Below, piece after piece: positions 27,357 to 36,043 of a DNA stretch of 64,000 bases; position 1 is the stretch's first letter, and each line of letters begins with the position of its first letter. Under the pieces are notes generated by a model that had not been told where the DNA came from, did not search any database, and saw nothing but the letters and a program-made list of their open reading frames with translations. A program made the translations under genes and the position numbers. Location: assembly GCF_001070855.1 (NCBI RefSeq), contig NZ_JVLH01000006.1:248001-312000 (forward strand). Reading direction: 5' to 3'. The stretch is from Trueperella pyogenes (GTDB taxonomy: Bacteria; Actinomycetota; Actinomycetes; Actinomycetales; Actinomycetaceae).

Positions 27357-28874
27357 ATGAGTGACAACGAGTCGAACATGGAAGAGTTCCTACGTCAGTT
27401 GTTGGGCGAGCAGGCCGCTCGCGCTGCAATGGAATCCATGCGCGCCCGAGGCATTGACCCCGAAAGCCTCAACAGCCAATTCCCTGATCCCTACATGATG
27501 AAGCAGGCACTCACTCAATTCACGATTATGATGAACGGCCCTGCCAGTGGTCCTGTGGATTGGAAGAGCGCCTTACAAGTCGCACACACCAAATCCTGGG
27601 ATTCAAAAGAAACCGCAGTTACCGCAGCGCAAGCTCAACGAACTCGCGAAGCAATGTCTGTTGCTGATCTTTGGCTAGATGCCGTTGTCGAGTTTGGTCC
27701 CGGAAACGTCAATCGTCAGGTATGGACTCGCTCTGAATGGGTTGATGGTACCGCCGAGGTATGGAAGCGTATCTGCGAACCAGTCGCTGCAAATGTTGCT
27801 CGGGCCTTTGAAAATATCCTCGACGAGCAACAAAAGCACATCGCGGATATTGATCCCTCGCTATCAGATTCGGTTCCAGATATTTCAAGCCTTCTTAACT
27901 CAACTCGCGATATTTTGCCGAAGATGTCGTCATTCCTTTTTGCAAGCCAAATCGGAATGGCCTTGGGGCAGATCGCTCAAAGTGCTCTGGGATCAACAGA
28001 CGTCGGTATTCCCCTTGCTGATGCTTCTACCACAGCCCTAGTCGCTCGTAATATCGAAGATTTCGCTGATGAACTTGAAATTCCCTTCGAAGAAGTGCTT
28101 CAGTTCATTGCTTTGCGCGAGTGCGCACATCATCGTCTCTTCGCCGGTGTTCCCTGGCTGGCTGGTGATCTTACGCGTGCAGTCGAGCGATACGCGCAGC
28201 ATATTGCGATCGATAGCGAGGCCGTCGCCGAGGCCGCGACTCGTCTTGACCCAGCGAACCCTGAGTTCAATGAAGATTCGCTGAACGAACAGATCTTCGC
28301 AGCCGCACCGACGCCCGAACAACGTGCAGCATTAGAGCGTGTGGAAAATCTTCTCGCCCTGATCGAAGGCTGGGTGGATGTTGTCACCTCACAGGCAGCA
28401 CGCCCCTATCTTCCCCACCTTGAACAGCTGCGCGAGCTGATGCGCCGCCGGCGGGCATTGGGCGGTCCCGTTGAGAAGATTCTTGGAAGCTTAATTGGCT
28501 TGAAGATGCGTCCGCGTCGTGCTCGCGATGCAGCCAAGCTCTTCCAATTGGTCACTCAAGACGAGGGCAGCGAAGCCCGCGAAAAGCTGTGGGCGCACCC
28601 CGATTTGATTCCCAATAGCAATGAGCTCGATTCTCCAGAAACCTTTGTTTCACTTCGACGCGCCGAGGCCGAGGCCAGCGCCGATATCGACCAGGCACTT
28701 GAGTCGCTATTGGATGGTTCAATGGGATGGGCTGAGGGGCTTGATCCCACGATTGACCCCGAGGCAGATACCCTGCGTAAGGCAGGTTTTGATATTGGAG
28801 ACGCATCTCAGGGCGGGGATAACGCTTCGGATGACGATCAATCTTCAGATAATGGGGCGGAGTCCCAATCCTGA
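27357..28874 (+). CDS. DUF2342 / zinc-dependent metalloprotease-like protein
   Basis: A 505-residue member of the DUF2342 (Rv3195-like) family, often annotated as zinc-dependent metalloprotease or F420-biosynthesis associated. Visible family features: an N-terminal helix NMEEFLRQLLGEQAARAAM, GPVDWKSALQVAH, the helix MGLALGQ-like EWPLGQIAQSALG region, and the core LRECAHHRLFAGVPWL, where His-His stands in a zincin-like helix in place of a full HExxH. The acidic C-terminus (from about 440) is disordered. It has no signal peptide. Protease activity is not established from sequence. Its place beside the PDZ protease and the ThiF-like gene is conserved in actinobacteria. Confidence 0.82.
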   Translation: MSDNESNMEEFLRQLLGEQAARAAMESMRARGIDPESLNSQFPDPYMMKQALTQFTIMMNGPASGPVDWKSALQVAHTKSWDSKETAVTAAQAQRTREAMSVADLWLDAVVEFGPGNVNRQVWTRSEWVDGTAEVWKRICEPVAANVARAFENILDEQQKHIADIDPSLSDSVPDISSLLNSTRDILPKMSSFLFASQIGMALGQIAQSALGSTDVGIPLADASTTALVARNIEDFADELEIPFEEVLQFIALRECAHHRLFAGVPWLAGDLTRAVERYAQHIAIDSEAVAEAATRLDPANPEFNEDSLNEQIFAAAPTPEQRAALERVENLLALIEGWVDVVTSQAARPYLPHLEQLRELMRRRRALGGPVEKILGSLIGLKMRPRRARDAAKLFQLVTQDEGSEAREKLWAHPDLIPNSNELDSPETFVSLRRAEAEASADIDQALESLLDGSMGWAEGLDPTIDPEADTLRKAGFDIGDASQGGDNASDDDQSSDNGAESQS

Positions 28875-28888
28875 ATTTATTGACCAAT

Positions 28889-28988
28889 TAATCCACAGGG
28901 TGAAGGCCTCATCGGAGTTTTCCACAGATTCTTAGTTCTTGCCCATAAGCGCAATCTCCCGCACACAATAGGAATTCCCTATTCCACA
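28889..28988. promoter_or_regulatory. Cluster of three DnaA-box-like 9-mers and a palindrome
   Basis: TAATCCACA (28889-28897), TTTTCCACA (28918-28926) and TATTCCACA (28980-28988) match TTATCCACA at 8, 8 and 7 of 9 positions, all on the plus strand, inside a 127-bp intergenic gap. AATAGG-N5-CCTATT (28967-28983) is a perfect palindromic site that overlaps the third box and ends 18 bp before the ThiF-like gene. Confidence 0.45.
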
Positions 28989-29001
28989 GTGCGGAGGAAA
29001 A

Positions 29002-29760
29002 ATGGCAAGCCCCCTGAGTATCGAAATCAACGGAATTGACCCCGTGACCATCGCGGCAGTAGAACTCATCATTCAAACCCTGCCTGAGCTTAGACTTCGT
29101 CTTGTTGATTCACGCCGCCTGAGTGCTGAATTAGTAGGTCTTCTTCCGGAAGAGAGGCTACTTCCGCGACGTTCTCAAGCTCTTCGCTCACACCTCGCTA
29201 AGCACTATCCTCATCTGCGCTATTGCAGTTCATACTCCCCCATAGACTTAGGAATCATCGCTTCTGTGGGTTCCCATGACCTCGAGAAGGCGGACGCAAT
29301 GATGCACTGCGATATCCCGCATCTCCTCACCTGCAGGAATGAGGGCTACTGGGACATCGGCCCGCTGGTAGTGCCGGGAGTCACCTGCTGTGCACGTTGT
29401 CTTGAGACCACACAATCCGACCGCAATTCACTCCCTAGCCTCGGTCGAGACCTTGAACTATGGCGTTTTGAAACGCCACTGCCCTGGCTCACTCATATGG
29501 CTGCAGCCTGGCTTTCTCTGATGATTTACGATTTTGCTCGCTTCGGCATGGACCGACGATCGTGCATGAACCGTTTTCTACGCATCACGACAGAAGGAGA
29601 GGTTTCATGGATCGAGGTCGATAATGATCCTCTCTGCGGGTGCACCAGTGCAGCAGTCTCACAGCCTCCGGCAGCTTCACTGACAGCAACTACTCTGTCC
29701 ACCAGTATCGGCGAATTCGACATGCTCAGTCATAACCACCGCTACCGGATTGCCTCATAG
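29002..29760 (+). CDS. ThiF/MoeB-like protein with a degenerate nucleotide-binding half
   Basis: A 252-residue protein that corresponds to the ThiF-family gene found between DUF2342 and uvrD2 in actinobacteria (Rv3196 position). The C-terminal part is recognisable: GPLVVPGVTCCARCLE, with a CxxC pair, then LPWLTHMAAAWLSLMIYD, and a second Cys pair in DPLCGCTSA, suggesting a zinc site. The N-terminal Rossmann part is short, and the GxGxxG nucleotide loop is replaced by NGIDPVTIAA, so adenylation is doubtful. A strong GGAGGA lies before ATG 29002. The stop codon abuts the convergent uvrD2 stop with no gap. Function unknown. Confidence 0.65.
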   Translation: MASPLSIEINGIDPVTIAAVELIIQTLPELRLRLVDSRRLSAELVGLLPEERLLPRRSQALRSHLAKHYPHLRYCSSYSPIDLGIIASVGSHDLEKADAMMHCDIPHLLTCRNEGYWDIGPLVVPGVTCCARCLETTQSDRNSLPSLGRDLELWRFETPLPWLTHMAAAWLSLMIYDFARFGMDRRSCMNRFLRITTEGEVSWIEVDNDPLCGCTSAAVSQPPAASLTATTLSTSIGEFDMLSHNHRYRIAS

Positions 29761-31830
29761 TTACGCCGGCTCTGTCTCCACCTGAACTTCTTCGCCGCGG
29801 ATAATTGCCAAAATCTGAGGCCCAAAGTAGTCGATTTTCACTTCACCAATTCCGCGAATAACCCGAAGCTGAGTCAGCGTCTTGGGCTGAGCGATAGCAA
29901 CATCTCTCAAGGTCTTATCGGTAAGTACAGCGTAAGCCGGAACTAATCGAGCCTCTGCCTCAGTTTTTCGCCATGCACGTAAGCGTTCGAAGAGTTCAAT
30001 GACCTCCGGAGAATTACTTTCCTCAAATTCAGCATGGGCAGCCTTGGCCGCGCTGCGTTTAGACGTACCTGCGCGCGCAGAAGAAGCTCCAACTTGGGGT
30101 CGTTCTTCTCGAGGCCACAGATCCTTCATAAAGCGGGAACGCTGGCGGTTTCCACCACCGTGGCGCGAACGCGAATACGAGATCGCAAGATGATCCCGAG
30201 CACGTGTCATTCCCACGTAGAGCAGACGTTTTTCTTCCTCAATTGAGTCTTCGCCCTGAGCAAGAGAGATCGGAATAAGCCCTTCACTCACTCCAGCAAG
30301 GAAAACATGCTCCCACTCCAGTCCTTTTGCCGCGTGAAGGGTTGAGAGCGTGACCCCCTCCGTAGTTGGGGCAGCTTGTGAGACCTCACGCTCAATAAGA
30401 TTATTGACGAACCCAATGAAAGAGTTATTGGTAGAAGAGCGTGCCATTTCGACAATGGCATTGAGGTTATCCCATCGTTCTCGAACCGCGCCCTGAGCCT
30501 GTGGTGCCTGCGGGGACCATCCAGCGATTCCAAGAAGATCTTCAACCAAGTGAACAACATCAGCCTCATCAATTCCTTGATTGTGCAAGGTTGTCGCTTG
30601 CTTCTTTAATAGAAACATCGCGCGGCGGACCTCTTCGCGCTCAAAAAAGCGCATCCCAGAATGGACGAGGAAGGGGACGCCGGCCTCGCTCAGCTGAGCT
30701 TCGAAGTTCTCTGACTGACCATTGGTTCGATAAAGAATGGCGATCGAAGAATACGAAACTCCATCGTCGTGGAGCTTACGGATTTGCCGCGCGATTCCCA
30801 CGGCCTCGTCATTGTCGTCCGCATAGCTCTGATAGTCGACAGGGACACCATTGTCACGCTGAGATACCAATTTCACGGCGCCTTTAAGAACAGACGAGTG
30901 TTCGCCCTTCATCAGGGTATTCGCTGCACTCACGATCTGCGGCGTCGAGCGATAGTCGCGAACCAATTGCACGACGCGAGCACCCTTGTGCTCCTGTGCG
31001 AAGTCTTGAAGGTAGCGCGGTGAGGCACCCGCAAAAGAATAAATAGTCTGCGCAACATCACCGACAACGCAAATATCATGGCGCCCACCGAGCCAAAGGT
31101 TGAGAACATGGTGTTGGAGGGCAGAGACATCCTGATATTCATCGACGACGAAGCTTCGGTATTGACGATGAATTCGTTGGGCAATAGCTGGATAATCCTG
31201 CAAGATTCCTGCCGTCAGCACCAATACATCTTCGAAATCGAGAACCCCACGATCCTCCTTTGCCTCCTGATAGGCGTCCATCAGTGCAAGAACATCGTCA
31301 GCGCTAAGGTCACCCGGTGGCGTTCGCCTATTGGCGCGAACTGCCTCAGCATAGGCATCAGCATCGAGCATGGAAACCTTCGACCACTCAACCTCGGCGG
31401 CCAAATCACGAACGAGCGCTTTGTCTGCGCGGATACCGATTCTTGCAGCAGCAGCGGAAATCAAGGATGCTTTGTGCTCAATGAGAGGTGGCATGCTCCC
31501 GCCGATGGCACTTGGCCAAAAATATTGGAGCTGGCGCAAGGCAGCCGAGTGAAAAGTCCGCGCTTGGACGCCTGGAACCCCAAGTGCCGTCAGACGCTCA
31601 CGCATCTCAACTGCAGCTCTCTTCGTGAAGGTCACTGCCAAGACATTTGTCGGTTCGTAGACACCGCGTGCAACGCCATAGGCAATGCGATAGGTAATCG
31701 CTCGTGTCTTACCCGTCCCGGCCCCCGCAAGCACCGCCATTGGGCCAGAAACGAATTGCGCGACACTCCGCTGATCGGGATCTAGTGCTTCAAGAAGGCG
31801 TTCAGCGCGTTCTTCATCTTGGCTGCTCAC
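29761..31830 (-). CDS. uvrD2: UvrD2-type superfamily I DNA helicase with HRDC domain
   Basis: A 689-residue SF1A helicase. Seen: Q-motif and LDPDQRSVAQF, Walker A AGAGTGKT, FVVDEYQDVSALQH (Walker B DEYQD), GDVAQTIYSFAGA, TLHAAKGLEWEHVFLAG and VGMTRARDHLAIS. The C-terminus (about 605-680) is an HRDC domain (LRDVAIAQPKTLTQLRVIRGIGEVKIDYFGPQIL), as in mycobacterial UvrD2 (Rv3198c). It unwinds DNA during repair and growth. The start is GTG 31830, overlapping the nudC stop by 4 bp (GTGA); a longer frame to 31857 lies inside nudC. It ends directly against the ThiF-like gene. Confidence 0.93.
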   Translation of the reverse strand: MSSQDEERAERLLEALDPDQRSVAQFVSGPMAVLAGAGTGKTRAITYRIAYGVARGVYEPTNVLAVTFTKRAAVEMRERLTALGVPGVQARTFHSAALRQLQYFWPSAIGGSMPPLIEHKASLISAAAARIGIRADKALVRDLAAEVEWSKVSMLDADAYAEAVRANRRTPPGDLSADDVLALMDAYQEAKEDRGVLDFEDVLVLTAGILQDYPAIAQRIHRQYRSFVVDEYQDVSALQHHVLNLWLGGRHDICVVGDVAQTIYSFAGASPRYLQDFAQEHKGARVVQLVRDYRSTPQIVSAANTLMKGEHSSVLKGAVKLVSQRDNGVPVDYQSYADDNDEAVGIARQIRKLHDDGVSYSSIAILYRTNGQSENFEAQLSEAGVPFLVHSGMRFFEREEVRRAMFLLKKQATTLHNQGIDEADVVHLVEDLLGIAGWSPQAPQAQGAVRERWDNLNAIVEMARSSTNNSFIGFVNNLIEREVSQAAPTTEGVTLSTLHAAKGLEWEHVFLAGVSEGLIPISLAQGEDSIEEEKRLLYVGMTRARDHLAISYSRSRHGGGNRQRSRFMKDLWPREERPQVGASSARAGTSKRSAAKAAHAEFEESNSPEVIELFERLRAWRKTEAEARLVPAYAVLTDKTLRDVAIAQPKTLTQLRVIRGIGEVKIDYFGPQILAIIRGEEVQVETEPA

Positions 31831-32828
31831 AGTGCATCGTCTTCCGCATGCAACCAAGTGTCGATCATCATGCGAGCGATCGCGGTATGAGTAGGGATCT
31901 CCAGTTCTCCCCTGTTGACCGCATCAATAAGTTCCGCGCGCGTCATCCATTTCATGGCATCTACCTCTTCCATATCCGGAGAAGGATCCGGCGTACCAAA
32001 AACTTTCCCGGTAAAGCCAATCATGACCGAACGTGGGAACGGCCAAGGCTGCGTCGCGACATAGCGGACCTCTTCAACATCCAACGAGGCCTCTTCTTTT
32101 GCTTCCCGAACTACCGCATGCTCAGGAGCTTCTCCTGCCTCGACAAAACCAGCAATGAGCGACATGAAACGCGGCTTCCATGAGCGGTTGTGTGCAAGCA
32201 GCAAACGATCTTCCTCATCGGTGATTGCAACGATCACTGCGGGATCCTGCCTGGGATATTCGAGGCGATCACATTGGATGCACCTCTGAGTCTCTCCCCC
32301 GTTTTCGTGTTGAAGTTCTCCGCCACAGCTTGGGCAATAACGCGTACGTTCATGCCAACGCAGAAGCGCTAAGGCGCGCGCGCATGAAGAACAGTCAGCA
32401 GCTTCGAGGAGCGCTGCCTCATACCGAAGAGAGAGCCACTGAGGATCTGACGGCGCGACGCTAGTGGCCGCGGGCGCGTGAGTTCCTTCAACAAGCGCCC
32501 CCCATTCCTCTTCGGAGTCAAGGATTGCGATAAAACGCGCAACGCCGGAAGAATCAACCCCACCGAAGAGCACGCGTTCCGCATCCTCAACTGCAGGACC
32601 AATATCCGCAGCTCGACGTGGAGTGCTCCCATCGGAAGTAAGCGCAACCATGCCCTGAGAAGTCATTGCCAGAACACGCAAAGAGTTCGCGTGGGGCGCC
32701 AAGGAAGCGCATGCGGCCTCGTATCCACCCCTGTGCGTCATACGCGGAGCCCATGCGCTCAGTTCATGCGGGAAATAGAGCTGCTCATTGGCGAAAGGAA
32801 GACCAGTTACCGTGTCAAAATGGGGCAT
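31827..32828 (-). CDS. nudC: NAD(+) diphosphatase / NADH pyrophosphatase
   Basis: A 333-residue NudC. An N-terminal domain (1-175) precedes a zinc ribbon with YCPSCGG and RCIQCDR, then the Nudix domain with box GFVEAGEAPEHAVVREAKEE, and the NADH-specific mark TQPWPFPRSVMIGF. NudC hydrolyses NAD(H) to NMN(H) and AMP and can remove NAD caps from RNA. ATG 32828 is chosen because longer frames run through the divergent rph gene. The start appears leaderless. It is followed by uvrD2 with a 4-bp overlap, the same pair as Rv3199c-Rv3198c. Confidence 0.93.
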   Translation of the reverse strand: MPHFDTVTGLPFANEQLYFPHELSAWAPRMTHRGGYEAACASLAPHANSLRVLAMTSQGMVALTSDGSTPRRAADIGPAVEDAERVLFGGVDSSGVARFIAILDSEEEWGALVEGTHAPAATSVAPSDPQWLSLRYEAALLEAADCSSCARALALLRWHERTRYCPSCGGELQHENGGETQRCIQCDRLEYPRQDPAVIVAITDEEDRLLLAHNRSWKPRFMSLIAGFVEAGEAPEHAVVREAKEEASLDVEEVRYVATQPWPFPRSVMIGFTGKVFGTPDPSPDMEEVDAMKWMTRAELIDAVNRGELEIPTHTAIARMMIDTWLHAEDDAL

Positions 32829-32863
32829 GATGTAACCGTAGCTGTCCTTCGCTTCAGTCACAA
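32829..32863 (-). promoter_or_regulatory. nudC-uvrD2 promoter, leaderless
   Basis: On the minus strand TTGTGA (-35, 32858-32863), a 17-bp spacer, and TACGGT (-10, 32835-32840), ending 6 bases before ATG 32828. The divergent rph -10 lies within the same 60-bp gap. Confidence 0.65.
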
Positions 32864-32876
32864 CGCAAATGCGCGT

Positions 32877-32888
32877 TAGGCTGGAGCC
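32877..32888 (+). promoter_or_regulatory. rph -10 element, leaderless start
   Basis: TAGGCT (32877-32882) ends 6 bases before ATG 32889. GGAG is present but only 2 bases from the ATG, too close for a normal ribosome site. Confidence 0.55.
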
Positions 32889-33668
32889 ATGACTACTTCT
32901 CAGCTTCGCGCCGATGGGCGCACTCCCTCTCAGCTTCGCCCGATGTCTATCACTCGTTCCTGGGCAGGAACCGGCGAAGGATCGGCACTGATTGAATGCG
33001 GGAACACGCGCGTTTTGTGCGTTGCTTCGCTGACCGAGGGGGTCCCCCGTTGGAAGCGCGACAGCGGAGAAGGTTGGGTGACCGCGGAGTATTCGATGCT
33101 TCCCCGCGCTACCTCCGAGCGCTCCCAGCGTGAATCCGTCAAGGGAAAGATCGGCGGCCGCACCCACGAAATTTCGCGACTCATCGGCCGTTCACTTCGC
33201 GCAATCGTTGATATCAAGGCCCTTGGAGAGAACACTCTGGTCCTTGACTGCGATGTTTTGCGAGCCGACGGCGGTACCCGCACCGCTTCAATTTCCGGCG
33301 CCTATGTTGCACTTTACGAGGCCATTTCTTGGGGTATTTCAAAGCGGATCATCGCCGCTTCTTCTCCTGAAAAGGTGCTCTCTGATTCTGTGAGCGCAAT
33401 TTCCGTTGGCATCATCGATGGCACCCCCATGCTCGATCTTCCCTACGTTGAAGATGTGCGCGCACAGACGGATATGAACGTCGTCCAGACTGGTTCGGGT
33501 TCTTTCGTTGAGGTTCAGGGAACCGCTGAGCACGCGCTTTTCTCTCGCACCGAACTCGGCGAGCTCCTCGACTTGGCGACTGCAGGAAATGCTCAGATTC
33601 GCGATCTCCAGGCACGCGCGTTGGCGGCGGATCCAGGAGTCACCGTTTCTTCCGAGGCCGCACTGTGA
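32889..33668 (+). CDS. rph: Ribonuclease PH
   Basis: A 259-residue phosphorolytic 3'-5' exoribonuclease that trims tRNA 3' ends. Seen: [41 protein letters not shown] with [41 protein letters not shown] and the phosphate-site DLPYVED. It forms hexamers of PNPase-like folds. The 3' end overlaps rdgB by 4 bp (GTGA), a pairing seen widely in actinobacteria, including Rv1340-Rv1341. Its start is probably leaderless. Confidence 0.96.
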   Translation: MTTSQLRADGRTPSQLRPMSITRSWAGTGEGSALIECGNTRVLCVASLTEGVPRWKRDSGEGWVTAEYSMLPRATSERSQRESVKGKIGGRTHEISRLIGRSLRAIVDIKALGENTLVLDCDVLRADGGTRTASISGAYVALYEAISWGISKRIIAASSPEKVLSDSVSAISVGIIDGTPMLDLPYVEDVRAQTDMNVVQTGSGSFVEVQGTAEHALFSRTELGELLDLATAGNAQIRDLQARALAADPGVTVSSEAAL

Positions 33669-34300
33669 GCTCCGTACGCAGCGCAGATGCGCCTCGCCTG
33701 GTTTTTGCGACCGGAAATGCACACAAGGTTGCAGAGCTCGAGGCGATCATCGCTCCCCTCCTCCCCGAGGGAGCCGGTCGAATCGCACGGATGAGCGACT
33801 TCGATGTCGTCGAGCCCGTTGAAGACGGCGCTACTTTTGCCGAAAACTCTTTGATCAAGGCTCGCTCTTTGTGCGCAGCAACCGGAATCGCTGCGCTCGC
33901 TGATGATTCCGGTCTGTGCGTTGACATCATGGGCGGCGCACCGGGCATCTTCTCTGCCCGTTGGAGTGGAGCTCACGGGAACGACCAAGCGAACCTTGAG
34001 TTGCTTCTTGCTCAGCTCAGCGACGTTCCGCTTCACTTACGAGGCGCTGCATTTGTTTCTGCAGCAGCATTAGTATTGCCCGATGGCACTGAGTTCGTTG
34101 AGCTCGGACGCGTCGAAGGACACCTGACGACCGCTCCGCAAGGCGAGCGGGGATTTGGTTACGATCCAATTTTTGTTCCCTCGGGTATGGATCGCACTGC
34201 AGCACAGCTCACTGCAGAGGAAAAGAATGCAATCAGCCACCGCGGGATTGCTTTCCGCGCGCTTGCGCCGCGAATTATTGAGGTTCTAGCAGGCAACTAA
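33665..34300 (+). CDS. rdgB: Non-canonical purine NTP pyrophosphatase (RdgB/HAM1)
   Basis: A 211-residue ITPase/XTPase that removes dITP, XTP and similar nucleotides from the pool. Seen: [14 protein letters not shown] (substrate loop), [36 protein letters not shown], and [15 protein letters not shown] followed by [14 protein letters not shown]. Starts with GTG 33665 overlapping the rph stop by 4 bp. A strong terminator follows and separates it from the convergent MBL gene. Confidence 0.95.
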   Translation: MSSVRSADAPRLVFATGNAHKVAELEAIIAPLLPEGAGRIARMSDFDVVEPVEDGATFAENSLIKARSLCAATGIAALADDSGLCVDIMGGAPGIFSARWSGAHGNDQANLELLLAQLSDVPLHLRGAAFVSAAALVLPDGTEFVELGRVEGHLTTAPQGERGFGYDPIFVPSGMDRTAAQLTAEEKNAISHRGIAFRALAPRIIEVLAGN

Positions 34301-34313
34301 GCAACACATAGGA

Positions 34314-34352
34314 AAACGCGTAGTCGGAAGATGAGATTCCGGCTACGCGTTT
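34314..34352 (+). terminator. rph-rdgB terminator
   Basis: 16-bp stem (34314-34329 with 34337-34352, one T-G pair), 7-base loop, then CTTTTCC. Confidence 0.85.
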
Positions 34353-34382
34353 CTTTTCCCAAAATCGGTGTGACTACGCGTT

Positions 34383-35192
34383 CTAGAAATCGACAGACAT
34401 ACCGGTCGTCGCAAGCTCCACGTTCCCGCTGTAAACCTGCTGTGTCTGCCAACGTGTAGCCTCAGGATTATTCCACGGCTGGATATGCGTGAGAATGACA
34501 CGACCAACTTCAGCACGCGCAGCAAGAGTACCTGCACGGCTACCATCCATGTGGATTCCCTCAACGGTATCTTCCTCAGTAAAACCTGCTTCACTGAGAA
34601 GAAGATCTACCCCGCGAGCGCCTTCAACGATGCTGTCACACAAATCAGTATCGCCGGTGTAGAAGAAAGTGCTGCGCGATCCAGAGGTATCGCCTTCTGA
34701 AAAACCAGAAGGGCCGCTAATGCGAACGCCGAAGGCCGGTACAGAGTGCCACGCCTGTGCTGCACTCACGGTGAAGGGACCAAGAGACCAACTCTCAGCA
34801 TCTTTGAGTTCCTTGAAAATGAACTCTGTCGAGTAGTTTTCCTCTTCATCGGCACCATCGATCTGGCGAACACGGTTCGGTAAACATGCCGGCCCCGCAA
34901 GAACCATGGGATCGCAATATGCACCAGGCCCCCAGCGCCGGTAGACGTGAAGAGAAATCACATCTCCCATGTGGTCTGCGTGGCAGTGCGAGAAAATCAC
35001 CGCATCAAGATTTGCTGGCTCAATGTAACGCCACAACTCACCGAAAGATCCTGGCCCCATGTCCAAAACAAGGTTCCAAGTTCGCTCCTTCCCCGTTCTC
35101 TCATCGGGACCATGAGCTTGAAGCAGGTAGCAGGATGCAGGTGAATCAGGTCCAGACATTGAACCCGTGCAGCCGATGATACGAAGCCTCAC
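34383..35192 (-). CDS. MBL-fold metallo-hydrolase (Rv1339-like)
   Basis: A 269-residue metallo-beta-lactamase fold protein related to RNase Z and cyclic-nucleotide phosphodiesterases. Metal-binding motif FSHCHADHMGDV (HxHxDH) is intact, with further ligands in AQAWHSVPAFGVR, YTGDTDLCD and a C-terminal LTHIQPW. The family member at this conserved place next to murI in M. tuberculosis, Rv1339, has been reported as an atypical cAMP phosphodiesterase; that role is a reasonable inference here. Its start overlaps the murI stop by 4 bp, so it is translated after murI. Confidence 0.85.
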   Translation of the reverse strand: MRLRIIGCTGSMSGPDSPASCYLLQAHGPDERTGKERTWNLVLDMGPGSFGELWRYIEPANLDAVIFSHCHADHMGDVISLHVYRRWGPGAYCDPMVLAGPACLPNRVRQIDGADEEENYSTEFIFKELKDAESWSLGPFTVSAAQAWHSVPAFGVRISGPSGFSEGDTSGSRSTFFYTGDTDLCDSIVEGARGVDLLLSEAGFTEEDTVEGIHMDGSRAGTLAARAEVGRVILTHIQPWNNPEATRWQTQQVYSGNVELATTGMSVDF

Positions 35193-36031
35193 TGAGCATC
35201 TCCTTCTAGCGGGAGGGATGGGACTTCACTCACGCTTTGAACCTCAGGCCCAAGGAAACGGCGGGCAAGAATCGGGAAGCGCGACGAAGCATCAGTGGTG
35301 AGGAACTGGTGCCGCGGTTCATCGCCTGCGCCCTGACGCGGCGCATGGAGCAGATCGCGGTCAACCAACTCGTTGTATGTGACATTCGCCGTCGTGGCCG
35401 AGGAAGTTACCAGACGAACGTTATCCCCCATCACTCGACCGATAACTCCGGTAAGAAGTGGGTAGTGGGTGCAGCCCAAAATCAGGGTATCGACACCTTC
35501 TTCTTTCAGGGGAGCAAGGTATTCGCGGGCAATACCCTCCAGCTCAGGACCTGCTGTTTGCCCAGCCTCGACGTACTCGACGAACAGCGGGCACGCCTGC
35601 TGGAAGACTCGAAGACCAGGAACTGCAGCAAGAGCATTGACATAGGCTTCCGATTGAATGGTTGCCTGAGTTCCAATCACGCCAATCTTGCGATTGTGCG
35701 TTGCAACGACAGCAGCACGCGCGGCAGGGGTCACGACCTCAATGACGGGAATGTGCTGGCCCACCCAGTACCGTTCCCGCGCGTCTGACAGCGCAGCAGC
35801 GGTTGCAGTATTGCATGCAATGACCAAAGCTTTTGCTCCGGCCTCGACAAGGCGGTCAAGCCCCCACAGCGTCAATTGGCGAACTTCGGCGATCGGACGC
35901 GGACCATAGGGAGCGTGAGCCGTGTCCCCCAGGTAAACGATGTCTTCGTCTGGCAGCTGATCAATGACGGCACGCGCAACCGTGAGTCCACCTAAACCAG
36001 AGTCGAAAATACCAATCGGCGCGTTATCCAT
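35189..36031 (-). CDS. murI: Glutamate racemase
   Basis: A 280-residue racemase that makes D-glutamate for peptidoglycan. The two catalytic cysteines are present in VIACNTATAAAL and LILGCTHYPLL, with the substrate motif GIFDSGLGGLTVAR at the N-terminus and YLGDTAHAPYG. Start ATG 36031 lies 9 bp after the DUF2017 stop. It has no ribosome site but a TAGTTT hexamer 6 bases upstream, so besides readthrough it may have its own leaderless promoter inside the operon. Overlaps the MBL gene by 4 bp. Confidence 0.95.
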   Translation of the reverse strand: MDNAPIGIFDSGLGGLTVARAVIDQLPDEDIVYLGDTAHAPYGPRPIAEVRQLTLWGLDRLVEAGAKALVIACNTATAAALSDARERYWVGQHIPVIEVVTPAARAAVVATHNRKIGVIGTQATIQSEAYVNALAAVPGLRVFQQACPLFVEYVEAGQTAGPELEGIAREYLAPLKEEGVDTLILGCTHYPLLTGVIGRVMGDNVRLVTSSATTANVTYNELVDRDLLHAPRQGAGDEPRHQFLTTDASSRFPILARRFLGPEVQSVSEVPSLPLEGDAQ

Positions 36032-36043
36032 ACAACGAAACTA
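36032..36043 (-). promoter_or_regulatory. Possible internal murI -10, leaderless
   Basis: On the minus strand TAGTTT (36038-36043) ends 6 bases before ATG 36031; it overlaps the DUF2017 stop codon. Confidence 0.4.

Noticed and set aside
28889-28988. Replication origin (oriC) at the DnaA-like boxes
   Set aside because: No dnaA, dnaN or rpmH nearby, only three imperfect boxes and no AT-rich unwinding region of adequate length.
31831-31857. Upstream extension of uvrD2 to 31857
   Set aside because: The GTG at 31830 overlaps the nudC stop by 4 bp, the pattern used throughout the window; the extension has no start signal.
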